64,000 nt of DNA from Sphingobacteriales bacterium (lineage in GTDB: Bacteria; Bacteroidota; Bacteroidia; Chitinophagales; Chitinophagaceae), in assembly GCA_016235125.1 (NCBI GenBank), contig JACRLZ010000006.1, positions 62,001 through 126,000 of the forward strand, given 5' to 3'. Positions 8,832-17,479 of the stretch are shown piece after piece. The notes beneath the pieces are model-generated. The model was not told the origin of the DNA. It was given only the letters and a program-made list of their open reading frames with translations, and made no database searches. Within the stretch, counting starts at the first letter, position 1; each line of letters begins with the position of its first letter. The translations under genes were made by a program, and so were the position numbers.

Positions 8832-9542
8832 ATGACTACAAGGCTGATGGTGAATGAAAAAAATCAGTTGAGAGAAATGAGAAATTCTGATTCTCCTTCA
8901 CAACCTGTTATTACCAAATGGGCAGCTAAAATCATTTCTTACCTGTTTCATCCTGTCTTTGTACCTGTATATATAATCCTTTTCATACTTTATCGGCATC
9001 CGTATCTTTTTGCAGGAACTTCTTCATGGGACAAAACAAGGATTTTGCTTATGTCTGTAATGATGTTTTCTTTTTTTCCCATCATTACTGTTTTATTATT
9101 AAAGGCGTTGAACTTTATTAATTCTGTCTATCTCAAAACGCAAAAGGACCGGATCATCCCGCTGGTAGCATGCGGTGTATGGTATTTCTGGATAACCTAT
9201 ATCTGGTGGAACAGCAATAAAATGGAAGGTTCGCTGATTATTCCCAAAGAAGCTGTTCGGCTGGCATTGGCAGTGTTTGCAGCATCATGGCTCGCATTGA
9301 TGGCCAATATTAAAGTAAAGATCAGCTTGCATGCTATTTCCATGGGGGTACTTGTAACTTTTATTATCCTGCTTGCTTTTTCACAATCCTTCGGATTTGG
9401 CATTTATATTTCTGCCGCCTTGTTTATTGCAGGTCTTGTTTGTACTTCCCGTTTCATTGTTTCAGATCATTCGCCCATCGAGGTATATGGAGGGTTAGCG
9501 CTGGGAGTGTTGGCTATGCTGGTTGCCGAGTGGGTGGTATAG
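8832..9542 (+). CDS. PAP2-like polytopic membrane protein
   Basis: The start is taken at 8832 (236 residues), preceded by AAGAAGG, because the longer frame from 8742 would run through the probable promoter and overlap the divergent gene. Six hydrophobic segments span the protein. The C-terminal part, SRFIVSDHSPIEVYGGLALG, resembles the SxxxxxHxxxD region of PAP2/phosphatidic acid phosphatase relatives, although the full catalytic signature is incomplete. It may be a non-catalytic relative or an envelope lipid phosphatase. recA follows in the same direction with its own putative promoter. Confidence 0.65.
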   Translation: MTTRLMVNEKNQLREMRNSDSPSQPVITKWAAKIISYLFHPVFVPVYIILFILYRHPYLFAGTSSWDKTRILLMSVMMFSFFPIITVLLLKALNFINSVYLKTQKDRIIPLVACGVWYFWITYIWWNSNKMEGSLIIPKEAVRLALAVFAASWLALMANIKVKISLHAISMGVLVTFIILLAFSQSFGFGIYISAALFIAGLVCTSRFIVSDHSPIEVYGGLALGVLAMLVAEWVV

Positions 9543-9577
9543 ATACAGGCTACCCATAATTAATATTCCAAAAAATA

Positions 9578-9609
9578 TTAGTTTTATATTGCTAAATCAT
9601 TTAGTTTTG
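9578..9609 (+). promoter_or_regulatory. Candidate recA promoter
   Basis: TAGTTTTG at 9602-9609 is an exact TAnnTTTG -7 element. TTAG at 9578-9581 is one base from the -33 TTTG, with a 20-base spacer. It ends 55 bases before the recA start. No LexA-type operator was recognised. Confidence 0.4.
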
Positions 9610-9664
9610 TCGTCCGCCTCAATTTTAGCGACGGGAAAAACTGAAATCTTAACTTTGAATCATT

Positions 9665-10717
9665 ATGGCAAAAACAGAAAAAACTACCGATATGTCATCA
9701 AACAATTTACCTGCCGGACAGTCAGGCGAGAAACTGAAAGCCCTCAAACTTACTATGGATAAGATTGAGAAGGACTATGGCAAAGGAAGTGTGATGATGA
9801 TGAATGAGAAAGCACAGGTTCAACAGGAAGTGATATCCACCGGCTCCATCGGACTGGATGTAGCACTGGGAATTGGCGGATTGCCAAGAGGAAGGGTAGT
9901 TGAAATATATGGTCCAGAGTCTTCGGGTAAAACCACCATTGCCACTCATGTCATTGCCGAAGCGCAAAAGAAAGGAGGTATGTGTGCTATCATAGATGCA
10001 GAGCATGCATTTGACAGCAGTTATGCAAAGAAATTGGGAGTGGATGTAGACAATCTATTGATATCTCAACCGGATTATGGCGAACAGGCTTTGGAAATCG
10101 CTGACCGTTTAATTCTTTCCGGCGCTTTAGATGTAGTGGTGATTGACTCTGTGGCAGCATTGGTTCCCAAAAGTGAATTGGAGGGTGAAATGGGTGACAG
10201 TAAGATGGGTCTTCATGCCCGGTTGATGAGCCAGGCATTGCGGAAGCTCACAGCTACCATTGCCAAAACAAATACCATCTGCATTTTCATCAACCAGTTG
10301 AGAGAGAAAATAGGAGTGATGTTTGGCAACCCCGAAACAACCACCGGTGGTAATGCCTTAAAGTTTTATGCCTCTGTACGCTTAGATATCCGCAGACAAA
10401 CACAGGTGAAAGATGGTGAAGAAGCTATCGGTAATCATGTAAAAGTGAAAGTCGTAAAAAACAAAGTCGCTCCTCCTTTCCGTGCCGCTGAGTTCGATAT
10501 TATTTTCGGAGAAGGTATTTCCAAAAACGGCGAGATCATTGATATGGGAACCGAGCTGGGTATTGTTCAGAAAAGCGGAAGCTGGTACAGCTATAATAAT
10601 GACAAACTTGGGCAGGGCCGTGATGCGGTAAAGCAATTGTTGGTTGACAACCCTGAGCTTGCCAAAGAAATTGAAACCAAGATCAGGGAGAAAATCAAAG
10701 AAATACAGACCTCTTAA
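9665..10717 (+). CDS. recA: Recombinase RecA
   Basis: This 350-residue RecA performs ATP-dependent strand exchange in homologous recombination and activates the SOS response where one exists. The Walker A motif GPESSGKTT is at residues 83-91, followed by the [12 protein letters not shown]alker B region and the [21 protein letters not shown]2 loop. The N-terminal extension of about 20 residues is a little longer than in E. coli, and the acidic C-terminal tail is short. It is monocistronic, with a strong terminator directly downstream. Confidence 0.98.
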   Translation: MAKTEKTTDMSSNNLPAGQSGEKLKALKLTMDKIEKDYGKGSVMMMNEKAQVQQEVISTGSIGLDVALGIGGLPRGRVVEIYGPESSGKTTIATHVIAEAQKKGGMCAIIDAEHAFDSSYAKKLGVDVDNLLISQPDYGEQALEIADRLILSGALDVVVIDSVAALVPKSELEGEMGDSKMGLHARLMSQALRKLTATIAKTNTICIFINQLREKIGVMFGNPETTTGGNALKFYASVRLDIRRQTQVKDGEEAIGNHVKVKVVKNKVAPPFRAAEFDIIFGEGISKNGEIIDMGTELGIVQKSGSWYSYNNDKLGQGRDAVKQLLVDNPELAKEIETKIREKIKEIQTS

Positions 10718-10746
10718 AGTGTTTTTGTACAATGGGTTAATAAGTA

Positions 10747-10776
10747 AACCTCCTGTAATTTGCAGGAGGTTTTTTG
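10747..10776 (+). terminator. Rho-independent terminator of recA
   Basis: A nine-base stem, AACCTCCTG (10747-10755) and CAGGAGGTT (10763-10771), encloses a seven-base loop and runs into a T-tract at 10770-10775. Confidence 0.85.
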
Positions 10777-10802
10777 TTTCTTCACAAAAAATTCTGATAT
10801 GG

Positions 10803-10836
10803 TTTAAACAATCAATGTTTGAACATTGTATATTTG
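10803..10836 (+). promoter_or_regulatory. Candidate promoter of the OB-fold membrane protein gene
   Basis: TATATTTG (10829-10836) fits TAnnTTTG. TTTA (10803-10806) lies 22 bases upstream as a possible -33 element. It ends 50 bases before the start at 10887. Confidence 0.35.
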
Positions 10837-10886
10837 TGTCTTCCTTATCCAACCAATGTCAAAAGACTTACGTTATAAAGGATTAA

Positions 10887-11804
10887 ATGCCCAACAATAA
10901 TTTAAATACAGGAACAATAAAATGGGTTTCCATAGTGTCTGCGGCTTTGCTATTGGTTTCCTTTTTCCTTCCCTGGGTGGCCTGGAAAGATGCTGCACTA
11001 AGCGGTAATGCCCTGCCGGTGGGTCATTTCTTTGAAGCCGCAAAGGAAAAGTTTGGCGTGGGTAATCCATTCCCGCAATTCAGCATAGCATTTAAAGTAT
11101 TCTGGCTTATTCCCGTTGGGGCAGCAGCAAGCATACCGCTGACCTTCCTGAATAAAAAATCATTCTGGCCGGCAGTCGTTGCGGGACTGCTTTCTTTGTC
11201 GCTGGTACTGGTATATTTTCTGTTCAGCCAAAGCATGGTAAAGCAGTTGGGTGTCAGCAAGTCTGTATGGGCCATAACAAGACCCTGGTTGTTTGTCCAT
11301 GCAGCAACAGCTATAACAATAGTGCTCAGCGCTGCTGAAAAAAAATGGATACTTAAGACAGGGCTTGTTGTATTAACTGCTGCTATCACAGTAATCGGAT
11401 TCAGCATCGCCGGCAAGCAGGCTGAGAAAAAGATCTTTGAAGAAAAATTTGCTTCCACTGACGATATTAAGGCCGACTATACCCTTTCAGCGGATGATCT
11501 GTTGAAAGAATTCCTGGCAAATGATACGGCTGCCAACAAAAAATATAATGAGAAAGTGCTGCAGGTAAATGGCCTCGTTTCTGCAATTGACGTTTCTGCC
11601 GATTCAACAGGCACTCTCCGTTTTGAAGACAGCACCGGTTCTTATGCCATTTTTTCATTGGAGAAAAACCAGTTTGACAAAGTAAAAAATATTAAGCCGG
11701 GTGATGCAGTTTCTGTAAAAGGCATCTGCAGTGGCAGTATTTTCAGTGATATACTCGGCACCACCTCTATCAGCTTTAAACGTTCAATTTTAAATAAACA
11801 ATAA
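10887..11804 (+). CDS. Membrane protein with C-terminal OB-fold (tRNA_anti-like) domain
   Basis: This 305-residue protein has four hydrophobic helices in the first half (about residues 12-28, 70-90, 98-118, 130-180). A soluble C-terminal part of about 100 residues contains KVLQVNGLVSAIDVSADSTG and KPGDAVSVKGICSG, the pattern of the OB-fold tRNA_anti-like domain found in many Bacteroidota exported proteins. The function is unknown. The stop codon almost touches the start of the YceI gene, so the two form an operon. Confidence 0.75.
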   Translation: MPNNNLNTGTIKWVSIVSAALLLVSFFLPWVAWKDAALSGNALPVGHFFEAAKEKFGVGNPFPQFSIAFKVFWLIPVGAAASIPLTFLNKKSFWPAVVAGLLSLSLVLVYFLFSQSMVKQLGVSKSVWAITRPWLFVHAATAITIVLSAAEKKWILKTGLVVLTAAITVIGFSIAGKQAEKKIFEEKFASTDDIKADYTLSADDLLKEFLANDTAANKKYNEKVLQVNGLVSAIDVSADSTGTLRFEDSTGSYAIFSLEKNQFDKVKNIKPGDAVSVKGICSGSIFSDILGTTSISFKRSILNKQ

Positions 11805-11810
11805 ATGATC

Positions 11811-12353
11811 ATGAAAAAAACTACTCTCTTCCTTGCATTAGTATTCTTAGCAGGCTCTGTGTTTGCCCAAAGAAAGACAACTACAACAGCCGCCGTAAGT
11901 TTTGATGCCTCCACAGTAAAAGACGCATTGCCCAAAGCAGATAACAAAACTGTTATTGGTTCTATTGATACCCAAACAGGAGCCGTAGCTTTTGAAGCAG
12001 CCGTGAATAACTTTTCTTTTTCCAATCCGAAAATGCAGGAGCATTTTAACGGGGCCAACTGGATGAACTCAGCTCAGTTTCCCAAATTTACTTTTGCGGG
12101 GCAGATTCAAAAGCCGGGAAAAATAAAGTATAACAAAAACGGCAGCTACACAGTGGATGTGACGGGTGATCTTACAATAAAAGATATCAGTCAAAAAATA
12201 ACTGTTTCCGCAACATTTACCGTAACGGATGGTAAAGTAAAAGTGAGTTCCGCCTTTTCAATCAAACTGGCAGACTATAATATTACCGGGCAACCGGTGG
12301 AAGCAGGCAAAGTTGATAAAGAACCTAAAGTAACTGTATCAGCTGAGTTTTGA
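11811..12353 (+). CDS. YceI family periplasmic lipid-binding protein
   Basis: Two start codons are possible, 11805 and 11811. I chose 11811 because it begins the classic MKKTT signal peptide. The product is 180 residues, with a signal cleaved near VFAQRK and a lipocalin-like YceI barrel containing the conserved NFSFSNPKMQEHFNGANWM and FPKFTF segments. YceI proteins bind polyisoprenoid or other long-chain amphiphiles in the periplasm. It is co-transcribed with the preceding OB-fold membrane protein. A 28-bp palindrome follows the gene. Confidence 0.9.
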   Translation: MKKTTLFLALVFLAGSVFAQRKTTTTAAVSFDASTVKDALPKADNKTVIGSIDTQTGAVAFEAAVNNFSFSNPKMQEHFNGANWMNSAQFPKFTFAGQIQKPGKIKYNKNGSYTVDVTGDLTIKDISQKITVSATFTVTDGKVKVSSAFSIKLADYNITGQPVEAGKVDKEPKVTVSAEF

Positions 12354-12371
12354 TTTCAACAAAATATAATT

Positions 12372-12399
12372 GACATACACCGCATATGCGGTGTATGTC
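12372..12399. terminator. 28-bp perfect palindrome between convergent genes
   Basis: Bases 12372-12399 form a perfect palindrome (GACATACACCGCAT and its reverse complement, no loop). It lies between the convergent yceI and MG2/TonB-plug genes. A U-rich tract is weak on both sides, so a bidirectional terminator is the most likely reading but not certain. Confidence 0.5.
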
Positions 12400-12408
12400 G
12401 TTATTAAT

Positions 12409-14847
12409 TTAGTTCCCGATCAGCTTCTCCGCATGTATCAACCTCCCTTCCGCATCAAATCCCTCTACCACTACTTTAAACTTTTTACTGAAGTCATTAT
12501 TGTAGAAATACAATTTAACTGACTTAGCGCCCTGCTCTGTATATACATTAGGATTCCAGTATAAAGTAGTACGGTTATCGGTTGTCGGTTGTTTGGGACC
12601 CGCAGGACTGTAATCAGGATTATAAAACTCCCTGCTAACAGCATAGCCGTTGCGTTCAAAATAATTCCACTTATCCGGCTTTTCTTCTTTGATTTTTTCT
12701 TTGGTATATACGGCCACAGCGCCTCCGGGATAGGAACTGCCCACACCTACAAAACCTGCCTCATAAAATTTTATCAGCGCCACATCCTGCATGCGAATGG
12801 TTTGGAGCAAGCCGATATTAGCAGGCGCCTCATCCAGAAAAATGCCGATCAGCCATTTTTGTCCGGTCATGAGGCTGAAATTTTTCTGGTTAACAAACTG
12901 CCCGTTCTGGATATCTATTGTGTGGATATTGTTCTTAATATACTCCACCACATTCAATGATTTATCATTCGCAGGCTGGTTGATATTATCCAGCTCCACA
13001 TTGGCCTGCGAACTGAATACGCCGGTTGCATATTTTTCATTCACCTGTTCTATGGGCCGTTTCTTTGTCTTTGACTGCACGGTTACCCTTTCCAGCTCTT
13101 TCACCTCTTCCAGTTTCGATTGCACATAAGTAAACCGGTTATCAATTTCGGTTTTATTGGATATTATTCCTGTATGCCTGCTGATGGTATTTGCTGTAAT
13201 ATCAGCCACTATCGCATTCATTATTTTTTCGATTGATACTTCATCCGGTATCACCAATGCGGGTCTTTGTTTTTCCCTGTAGTCGGTGTAGGCGTAATGG
13301 AATTTTGATTTCCCTGCAAAGAACAGGGAATCCAACCTGAATTGTCCTTTCCCGTTTACCATTGCTTCATAACTGCTTTCGGAAGAATCAGCGCCAATGA
13401 GATACATATTCAGTTTGCCTCCAGATAAAGGTTGCCTGGTTCTTTCATCAACCACCTGGCCGGAAACAGAAATAAAGGGAAGGTCCTCGGGTCTTTTATC
13501 AACGTATTCACCCGCCAGCAATTTTGTCCAGTTGAAGCGGCTCCATCCGTGAGTAAGCATCAGATTATCCAAAGCAGAGGCAGTACTGTCAGCATGTTTT
13601 TCTCCAAAGGAGTCCTTTTGGACAAAATACCATGCGGGGTTGTAAATATATCCCTTCAGATCTCCGGTGAGTAAAAAACGGGAAACGATATTATCCTTGT
13701 CATTAAAACTCATGGACGGCATGTCAATGATAGCGGCGGAGCAGCTACGCATAGCGGCATCCGGAAATATTATTTCAATTTCATTGGCTCCTCTTTTTTC
13801 AAAAGAAGTTTTTACGGCAGCGATGGAAGCAGCAGAACGGTATTCACCATTATCCACAAAAGCCAACCGTTCGGCCAATGGTATTCTATCTTTATTAAAA
13901 ACCGTGAAATGCAGAATACCGGAAGGAAGACTGTCGGTTCCCAGGTGACCGATGACGCTGGGATAATCTTCAAAAGCGATCTCCGTTTCAAATACCACCT
14001 GGTTGTTGATCTGTGCTACCAGCAATAAATTGTCAAAGCTGATCTTATCTTGCTCACTTCTTGATAGTTGAATTTTTTTACTCCCCTTTTCATCTTCAAT
14101 ATGCAGGTTGATGCCCGATGATCTTACTTCCGGTAATTGATAGGTTCTTTTTCCGGCAGCTGTTTCTGCTTCGGCTATGTATTTTTTTCCCACCTGTGGA
14201 GCAAAGGCAATTTTCCCGATACCATCATGGTAAGAACTAAAATTGGTAATGACGGTTCCTGTTTCTGTTTTTATCGTTCCGCTTACATCCACCGGCATCC
14301 CCCATTGGTCTGTTGCTTTAAAGGCTACCGTGGTCATGATGCCATCAACGAGATTACCACTTTCGGGAAAGAATTGCAGAGATACGGTTTGGTTTACATT
14401 GCTGGTTTGATTTTGCGTAGCTCCTGCAGGTCTGAAAACAAAAATATTTTTCTTATACAGCAAGGCTTCTTCTGTATTCAGCATTGCGGGAGTGAAAGCC
14501 CGGATATAATAATTATCCTGCGGCAATGAATCGTGCAGGTCAATATTTCCTTTTGCCACGGCGCCCAGCACAGGAAATTTTTTGTTGGCGATCACCTGCC
14601 CTTTATTATTTATCAACTGCAGGTAAAGATTATTGCTGACATCAGAAGGCTTGCCATTATTATATAAATAGGCCTTGAACCAGATGGTTTCTCCGGCTAT
14701 ATAATATTCCCTGTCATAATGAACATATATCTTTTCCTGCGGGAATTTGGAGACAAAGTCAGTGAGGGCAGAGTCTGTTTTTTGTGCGGAAAGCTGGAGA
14801 ATGGCAAATAGCAGAAAAATTGTTACGACCGTTTTATAGGTTTTCAT
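12409..14847 (-). CDS. Large exported MG2-domain protein with TonB-plug-like C-terminus
   Basis: I placed the start at 14847 (812 residues), where a signal peptide begins (MKTYKTVVTIFLLFAILQLSAQ); a longer frame reaches 14916. Residues about 25-120 form an MG2-type beta domain of the alpha-2-macroglobulin class (EKIYVHYDREYYIAGETIWF). Ig-like and carboxypeptidase-regulatory-like repeats follow. The last 150 residues hold a plug-like segment (VGVGSSYPGGAVAVYTK) of the TonB receptor type, with no barrel. This composite is widespread in Bacteroidota and its function is not settled. It has no operon partner here. Confidence 0.8.
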   Translation of the reverse strand: MKTYKTVVTIFLLFAILQLSAQKTDSALTDFVSKFPQEKIYVHYDREYYIAGETIWFKAYLYNNGKPSDVSNNLYLQLINNKGQVIANKKFPVLGAVAKGNIDLHDSLPQDNYYIRAFTPAMLNTEEALLYKKNIFVFRPAGATQNQTSNVNQTVSLQFFPESGNLVDGIMTTVAFKATDQWGMPVDVSGTIKTETGTVITNFSSYHDGIGKIAFAPQVGKKYIAEAETAAGKRTYQLPEVRSSGINLHIEDEKGSKKIQLSRSEQDKISFDNLLLVAQINNQVVFETEIAFEDYPSVIGHLGTDSLPSGILHFTVFNKDRIPLAERLAFVDNGEYRSAASIAAVKTSFEKRGANEIEIIFPDAAMRSCSAAIIDMPSMSFNDKDNIVSRFLLTGDLKGYIYNPAWYFVQKDSFGEKHADSTASALDNLMLTHGWSRFNWTKLLAGEYVDKRPEDLPFISVSGQVVDERTRQPLSGGKLNMYLIGADSSESSYEAMVNGKGQFRLDSLFFAGKSKFHYAYTDYREKQRPALVIPDEVSIEKIMNAIVADITANTISRHTGIISNKTEIDNRFTYVQSKLEEVKELERVTVQSKTKKRPIEQVNEKYATGVFSSQANVELDNINQPANDKSLNVVEYIKNNIHTIDIQNGQFVNQKNFSLMTGQKWLIGIFLDEAPANIGLLQTIRMQDVALIKFYEAGFVGVGSSYPGGAVAVYTKEKIKEEKPDKWNYFERNGYAVSREFYNPDYSPAGPKQPTTDNRTTLYWNPNVYTEQGAKSVKLYFYNNDFSKKFKVVVEGFDAEGRLIHAEKLIGN

Positions 14848-14980
14848 CTGAAACAGGTTTGCGTTAAAGTATTCAATTTCGCAGGGATGATTATCTGTTA
14901 TTCCATCAGCGGGCATGCAGACGGATAAAGATAGTTTTTCCGGGTTGTTGGCTGCATGATTTTGGTAAATTGCACGGCTT

Positions 14981-17020
14981 ATGCCATTTTCACTTCATAC
15001 CAGTTATTCTCCTGCCGGCGATCAGCCGGATGCCATCCTTCAATTGACAGAAGGGGTGCTTAGTGGAGAGAGATACCAGACATTACTGGGAGTAACAGGC
15101 AGCGGCAAAACCTTCACCATCGCCAATGTGATACAGAATACCCAGCGGCCAACACTGGTGCTGACACATAATAAAACCCTGGTGGCGCAGTTGTACGGCG
15201 AGTTCCGGCAGTTCTTTCCTGAAAATGCGGTGGAGTATTTTGTTTCCTATTATGACTATTACCAGCCCGAAGCTTACCTGCCGGTGAGCGATGTGTATAT
15301 TGAAAAAGACCTGAACATAAATGATGAGCTAGATAAACTCCGCCTGAGAGCCACCTCCAGTCTGCTGAGCGGAAGAAGGGATATCATCGTGGTAGCATCG
15401 GTGAGTTGTATTTATGGCATGGGCAATCCAACGGATTATGAAAGCGGCATTATCCGTATTCATAAAGGACAAACTATTTCCCGACAGGCATTTCTTCATT
15501 CATTGGTCAACTCATTATACAACAGAACAACTTTGGAATTTAACCGGGGAACCTTCCGGGTCAAAGGCGATACTGTTGATATTAATCTTCCTTATGTTGA
15601 CTATGGATATCGTATCACTTTCTTTGGCGATGAAATTGAAGAAATAGAAAGCATGGATATAGTGACGGGAAAAAGGATCGGGTTGATGAGTGATGCTGCT
15701 ATTTTTCCTGCCAACCTGTATGTAGCTCCAAAAGATATTCTGCAACAGGTATTGTATGAGATACAGGATGAAGTGGCGGCACAGGCGGAGTATTTCAAGA
15801 AGCACCAAAAATATATTGAAGCCCAGCGGCTGACGGAAAGGGTGAATTATGATATTGAAATGATACGGGAACTGGGTTATTGCAATGGTATTGAAAATTA
15901 TTCGAGATTCTTTGATCGAAGAAAACCCGGTACAAGACCCTTTTGCCTGCTGGATTATTTTCCCAAAGATTATTTAATGGTAGTGGACGAAAGCCATCAG
16001 ACCATTCCACAGGTAAGCGGTATGTACGGCGGCGACAGAAGCAGGAAACTGATACTGGTTGATTATGGTTTTCGTTTGCCGAGTGCGTTGGATAACCGGC
16101 CGTTGAATTTTCATGAGTTTGAAACACTGACCAACCAGGTGATATTTGTTTCTGCCACCCCGGATGATTATGAGCTGGAGAAATGCGGTGGCGTGGTGGT
16201 GGAACAGGTGGTAAGACCAACGGGCTTATTGGATCCACCGATAGAAATACGTCCGTCAGTAAATCAGATTGATGATCTGTTGGATGAAATAGATAAAAGA
16301 GTAACAAAAGGGGATAGGGTGCTGGTAACTACATTAACTAAAAGAATGGCAGAGGAGATGGACAAATACCTGCACCGCATCAACATCAAATCAAAATACA
16401 TACACAGTGAGGTGGATACACTGGAAAGAGTGGAGATACTCAGAGAATTAAGATTGGGAAAAATAGATGTGCTGGTAGGAGTGAACCTGCTGAGAGAGGG
16501 TTTGGATTTACCTGAAGTTTCTTTGGTTGCCATTCTTGATGCAGACAAAGAAGGTTTTCTGCGCAATGAAAAATCATTGACACAAACAGCAGGCCGTGCG
16601 GCAAGAAATGTGGACGGTCTCGTTATTTTTTATGCAGATAAGATGACAGAGAGCATGCAAAAGACGATTGATGAAACCAACCGGAGAAGGGAAAAACAGA
16701 TCGCTTATAATATTGAACATGGCATTACACCCACCACTATCAGCAAAACAACCAAAGATGTATTTGCGCAAACCTCTGTGCTGGATATAAAAGGCTACGA
16801 CCCTGCCAGGCCCTATGCCATTGCACCCGACGAAGACCTGGTAACAGTAGCAGCCGAAGAGCAGGAAGAATACAAGACTATTCCTCAAATGGAGAAAGCC
16901 ATTTCGAAGATCAAAAAGGAAATGGAAAAGGCTGCGAGAGACCTCGATTTCATGGAGGCGGCGAGATTGAGAGATGAGATGTTTGTGCTGCAAAAGAAAC
17001 TGGAAGAAATGAAGAAATAG
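14981..17020 (+). CDS. uvrB: Excinuclease ABC subunit UvrB
   Basis: This 679-residue UvrB is the damage-verifying helicase-like subunit of nucleotide excision repair, working with UvrA and UvrC. Residues 37-44 form the Walker A GVTGSGKT. The beta-hairpin region YYDYYQPEAYLP, the DESH box (MVVDESHQT) and helicase motif VI (QTAGRAARN) are intact. The C-terminal UVR domain that contacts UvrC is present (DLDFMEAARLRDEM). Full length. It is divergent from the MG2-domain gene and shows no operon partner. Confidence 0.98.
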   Translation: MPFSLHTSYSPAGDQPDAILQLTEGVLSGERYQTLLGVTGSGKTFTIANVIQNTQRPTLVLTHNKTLVAQLYGEFRQFFPENAVEYFVSYYDYYQPEAYLPVSDVYIEKDLNINDELDKLRLRATSSLLSGRRDIIVVASVSCIYGMGNPTDYESGIIRIHKGQTISRQAFLHSLVNSLYNRTTLEFNRGTFRVKGDTVDINLPYVDYGYRITFFGDEIEEIESMDIVTGKRIGLMSDAAIFPANLYVAPKDILQQVLYEIQDEVAAQAEYFKKHQKYIEAQRLTERVNYDIEMIRELGYCNGIENYSRFFDRRKPGTRPFCLLDYFPKDYLMVVDESHQTIPQVSGMYGGDRSRKLILVDYGFRLPSALDNRPLNFHEFETLTNQVIFVSATPDDYELEKCGGVVVEQVVRPTGLLDPPIEIRPSVNQIDDLLDEIDKRVTKGDRVLVTTLTKRMAEEMDKYLHRINIKSKYIHSEVDTLERVEILRELRLGKIDVLVGVNLLREGLDLPEVSLVAILDADKEGFLRNEKSLTQTAGRAARNVDGLVIFYADKMTESMQKTIDETNRRREKQIAYNIEHGITPTTISKTTKDVFAQTSVLDIKGYDPARPYAIAPDEDLVTVAAEEQEEYKTIPQMEKAISKIKKEMEKAARDLDFMEAARLRDEMFVLQKKLEEMKK

Positions 17021-17173
17021 TGACTCGTAGTTTTACGAATCTCTCTCAAGTATTTCTGCCTGATTTGCCCAAATAGCATTGGTCTTTGCTTGCCAACCGG
17101 TTAGCGCCTAACTATCTTAGCTAAAGAGACCAGAACTAAATCCAAATCTTGTAAAACCGTAAATCCAGTATTT

Positions 17174-17386
17174 ATGAAAAGACGTGTCCGTAAAATCGCC
17201 AACTTCTTTGCGTTCAATCTTTTGTTTTTCGCACTGTACCTCAATTTCATTCACAAAGACAAGAGTTCCGTTGTTCCTGTTGCTCCCGAGAGCAGCAAGC
17301 AAACAGCAGCATTCAGCGGTACCGTGCTGGTGGAAAATCCTGACCAGTACCTGAAGAAAGAAGTTCCTGCAACTGTAAAGAATTAA
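17174..17386 (+). CDS. Small membrane-anchored hypothetical protein
   Basis: This 70-residue frame has a basic N-terminus (MKRRVRK), one hydrophobic segment (about residues 12-26, FFAFNLLFFALYLNFI) and a short polar tail. Support for a real gene: an ATG with a plausible leader, a terminator 23 bases after the stop, and no larger frame here. No family is recognised. The preceding 150 bases (17021-17173) hold no other recognisable feature. Confidence 0.55.
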   Translation: MKRRVRKIANFFAFNLLFFALYLNFIHKDKSSVVPVAPESSKQTAAFSGTVLVENPDQYLKKEVPATVKN

Positions 17387-17409
17387 ACAAGTAGCGTTAA
17401 CATTGCCAG

Positions 17410-17440
17410 ACCCCGACTCAATATGTCGGGGTTGTTGTGC
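17410..17440 (+). terminator. Rho-independent terminator before polA
   Basis: ACCCCGAC (17410-17417) pairs with GTCGGGGT (17425-17432) across a seven-base loop, followed by the T-rich run TTGTTGTG. It would end transcripts of the small gene at 17174. Confidence 0.7.
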
Positions 17441-17479
17441 TTTAAACATGTCCCCGTCTGAAATCTTTATCTTAGGGGC

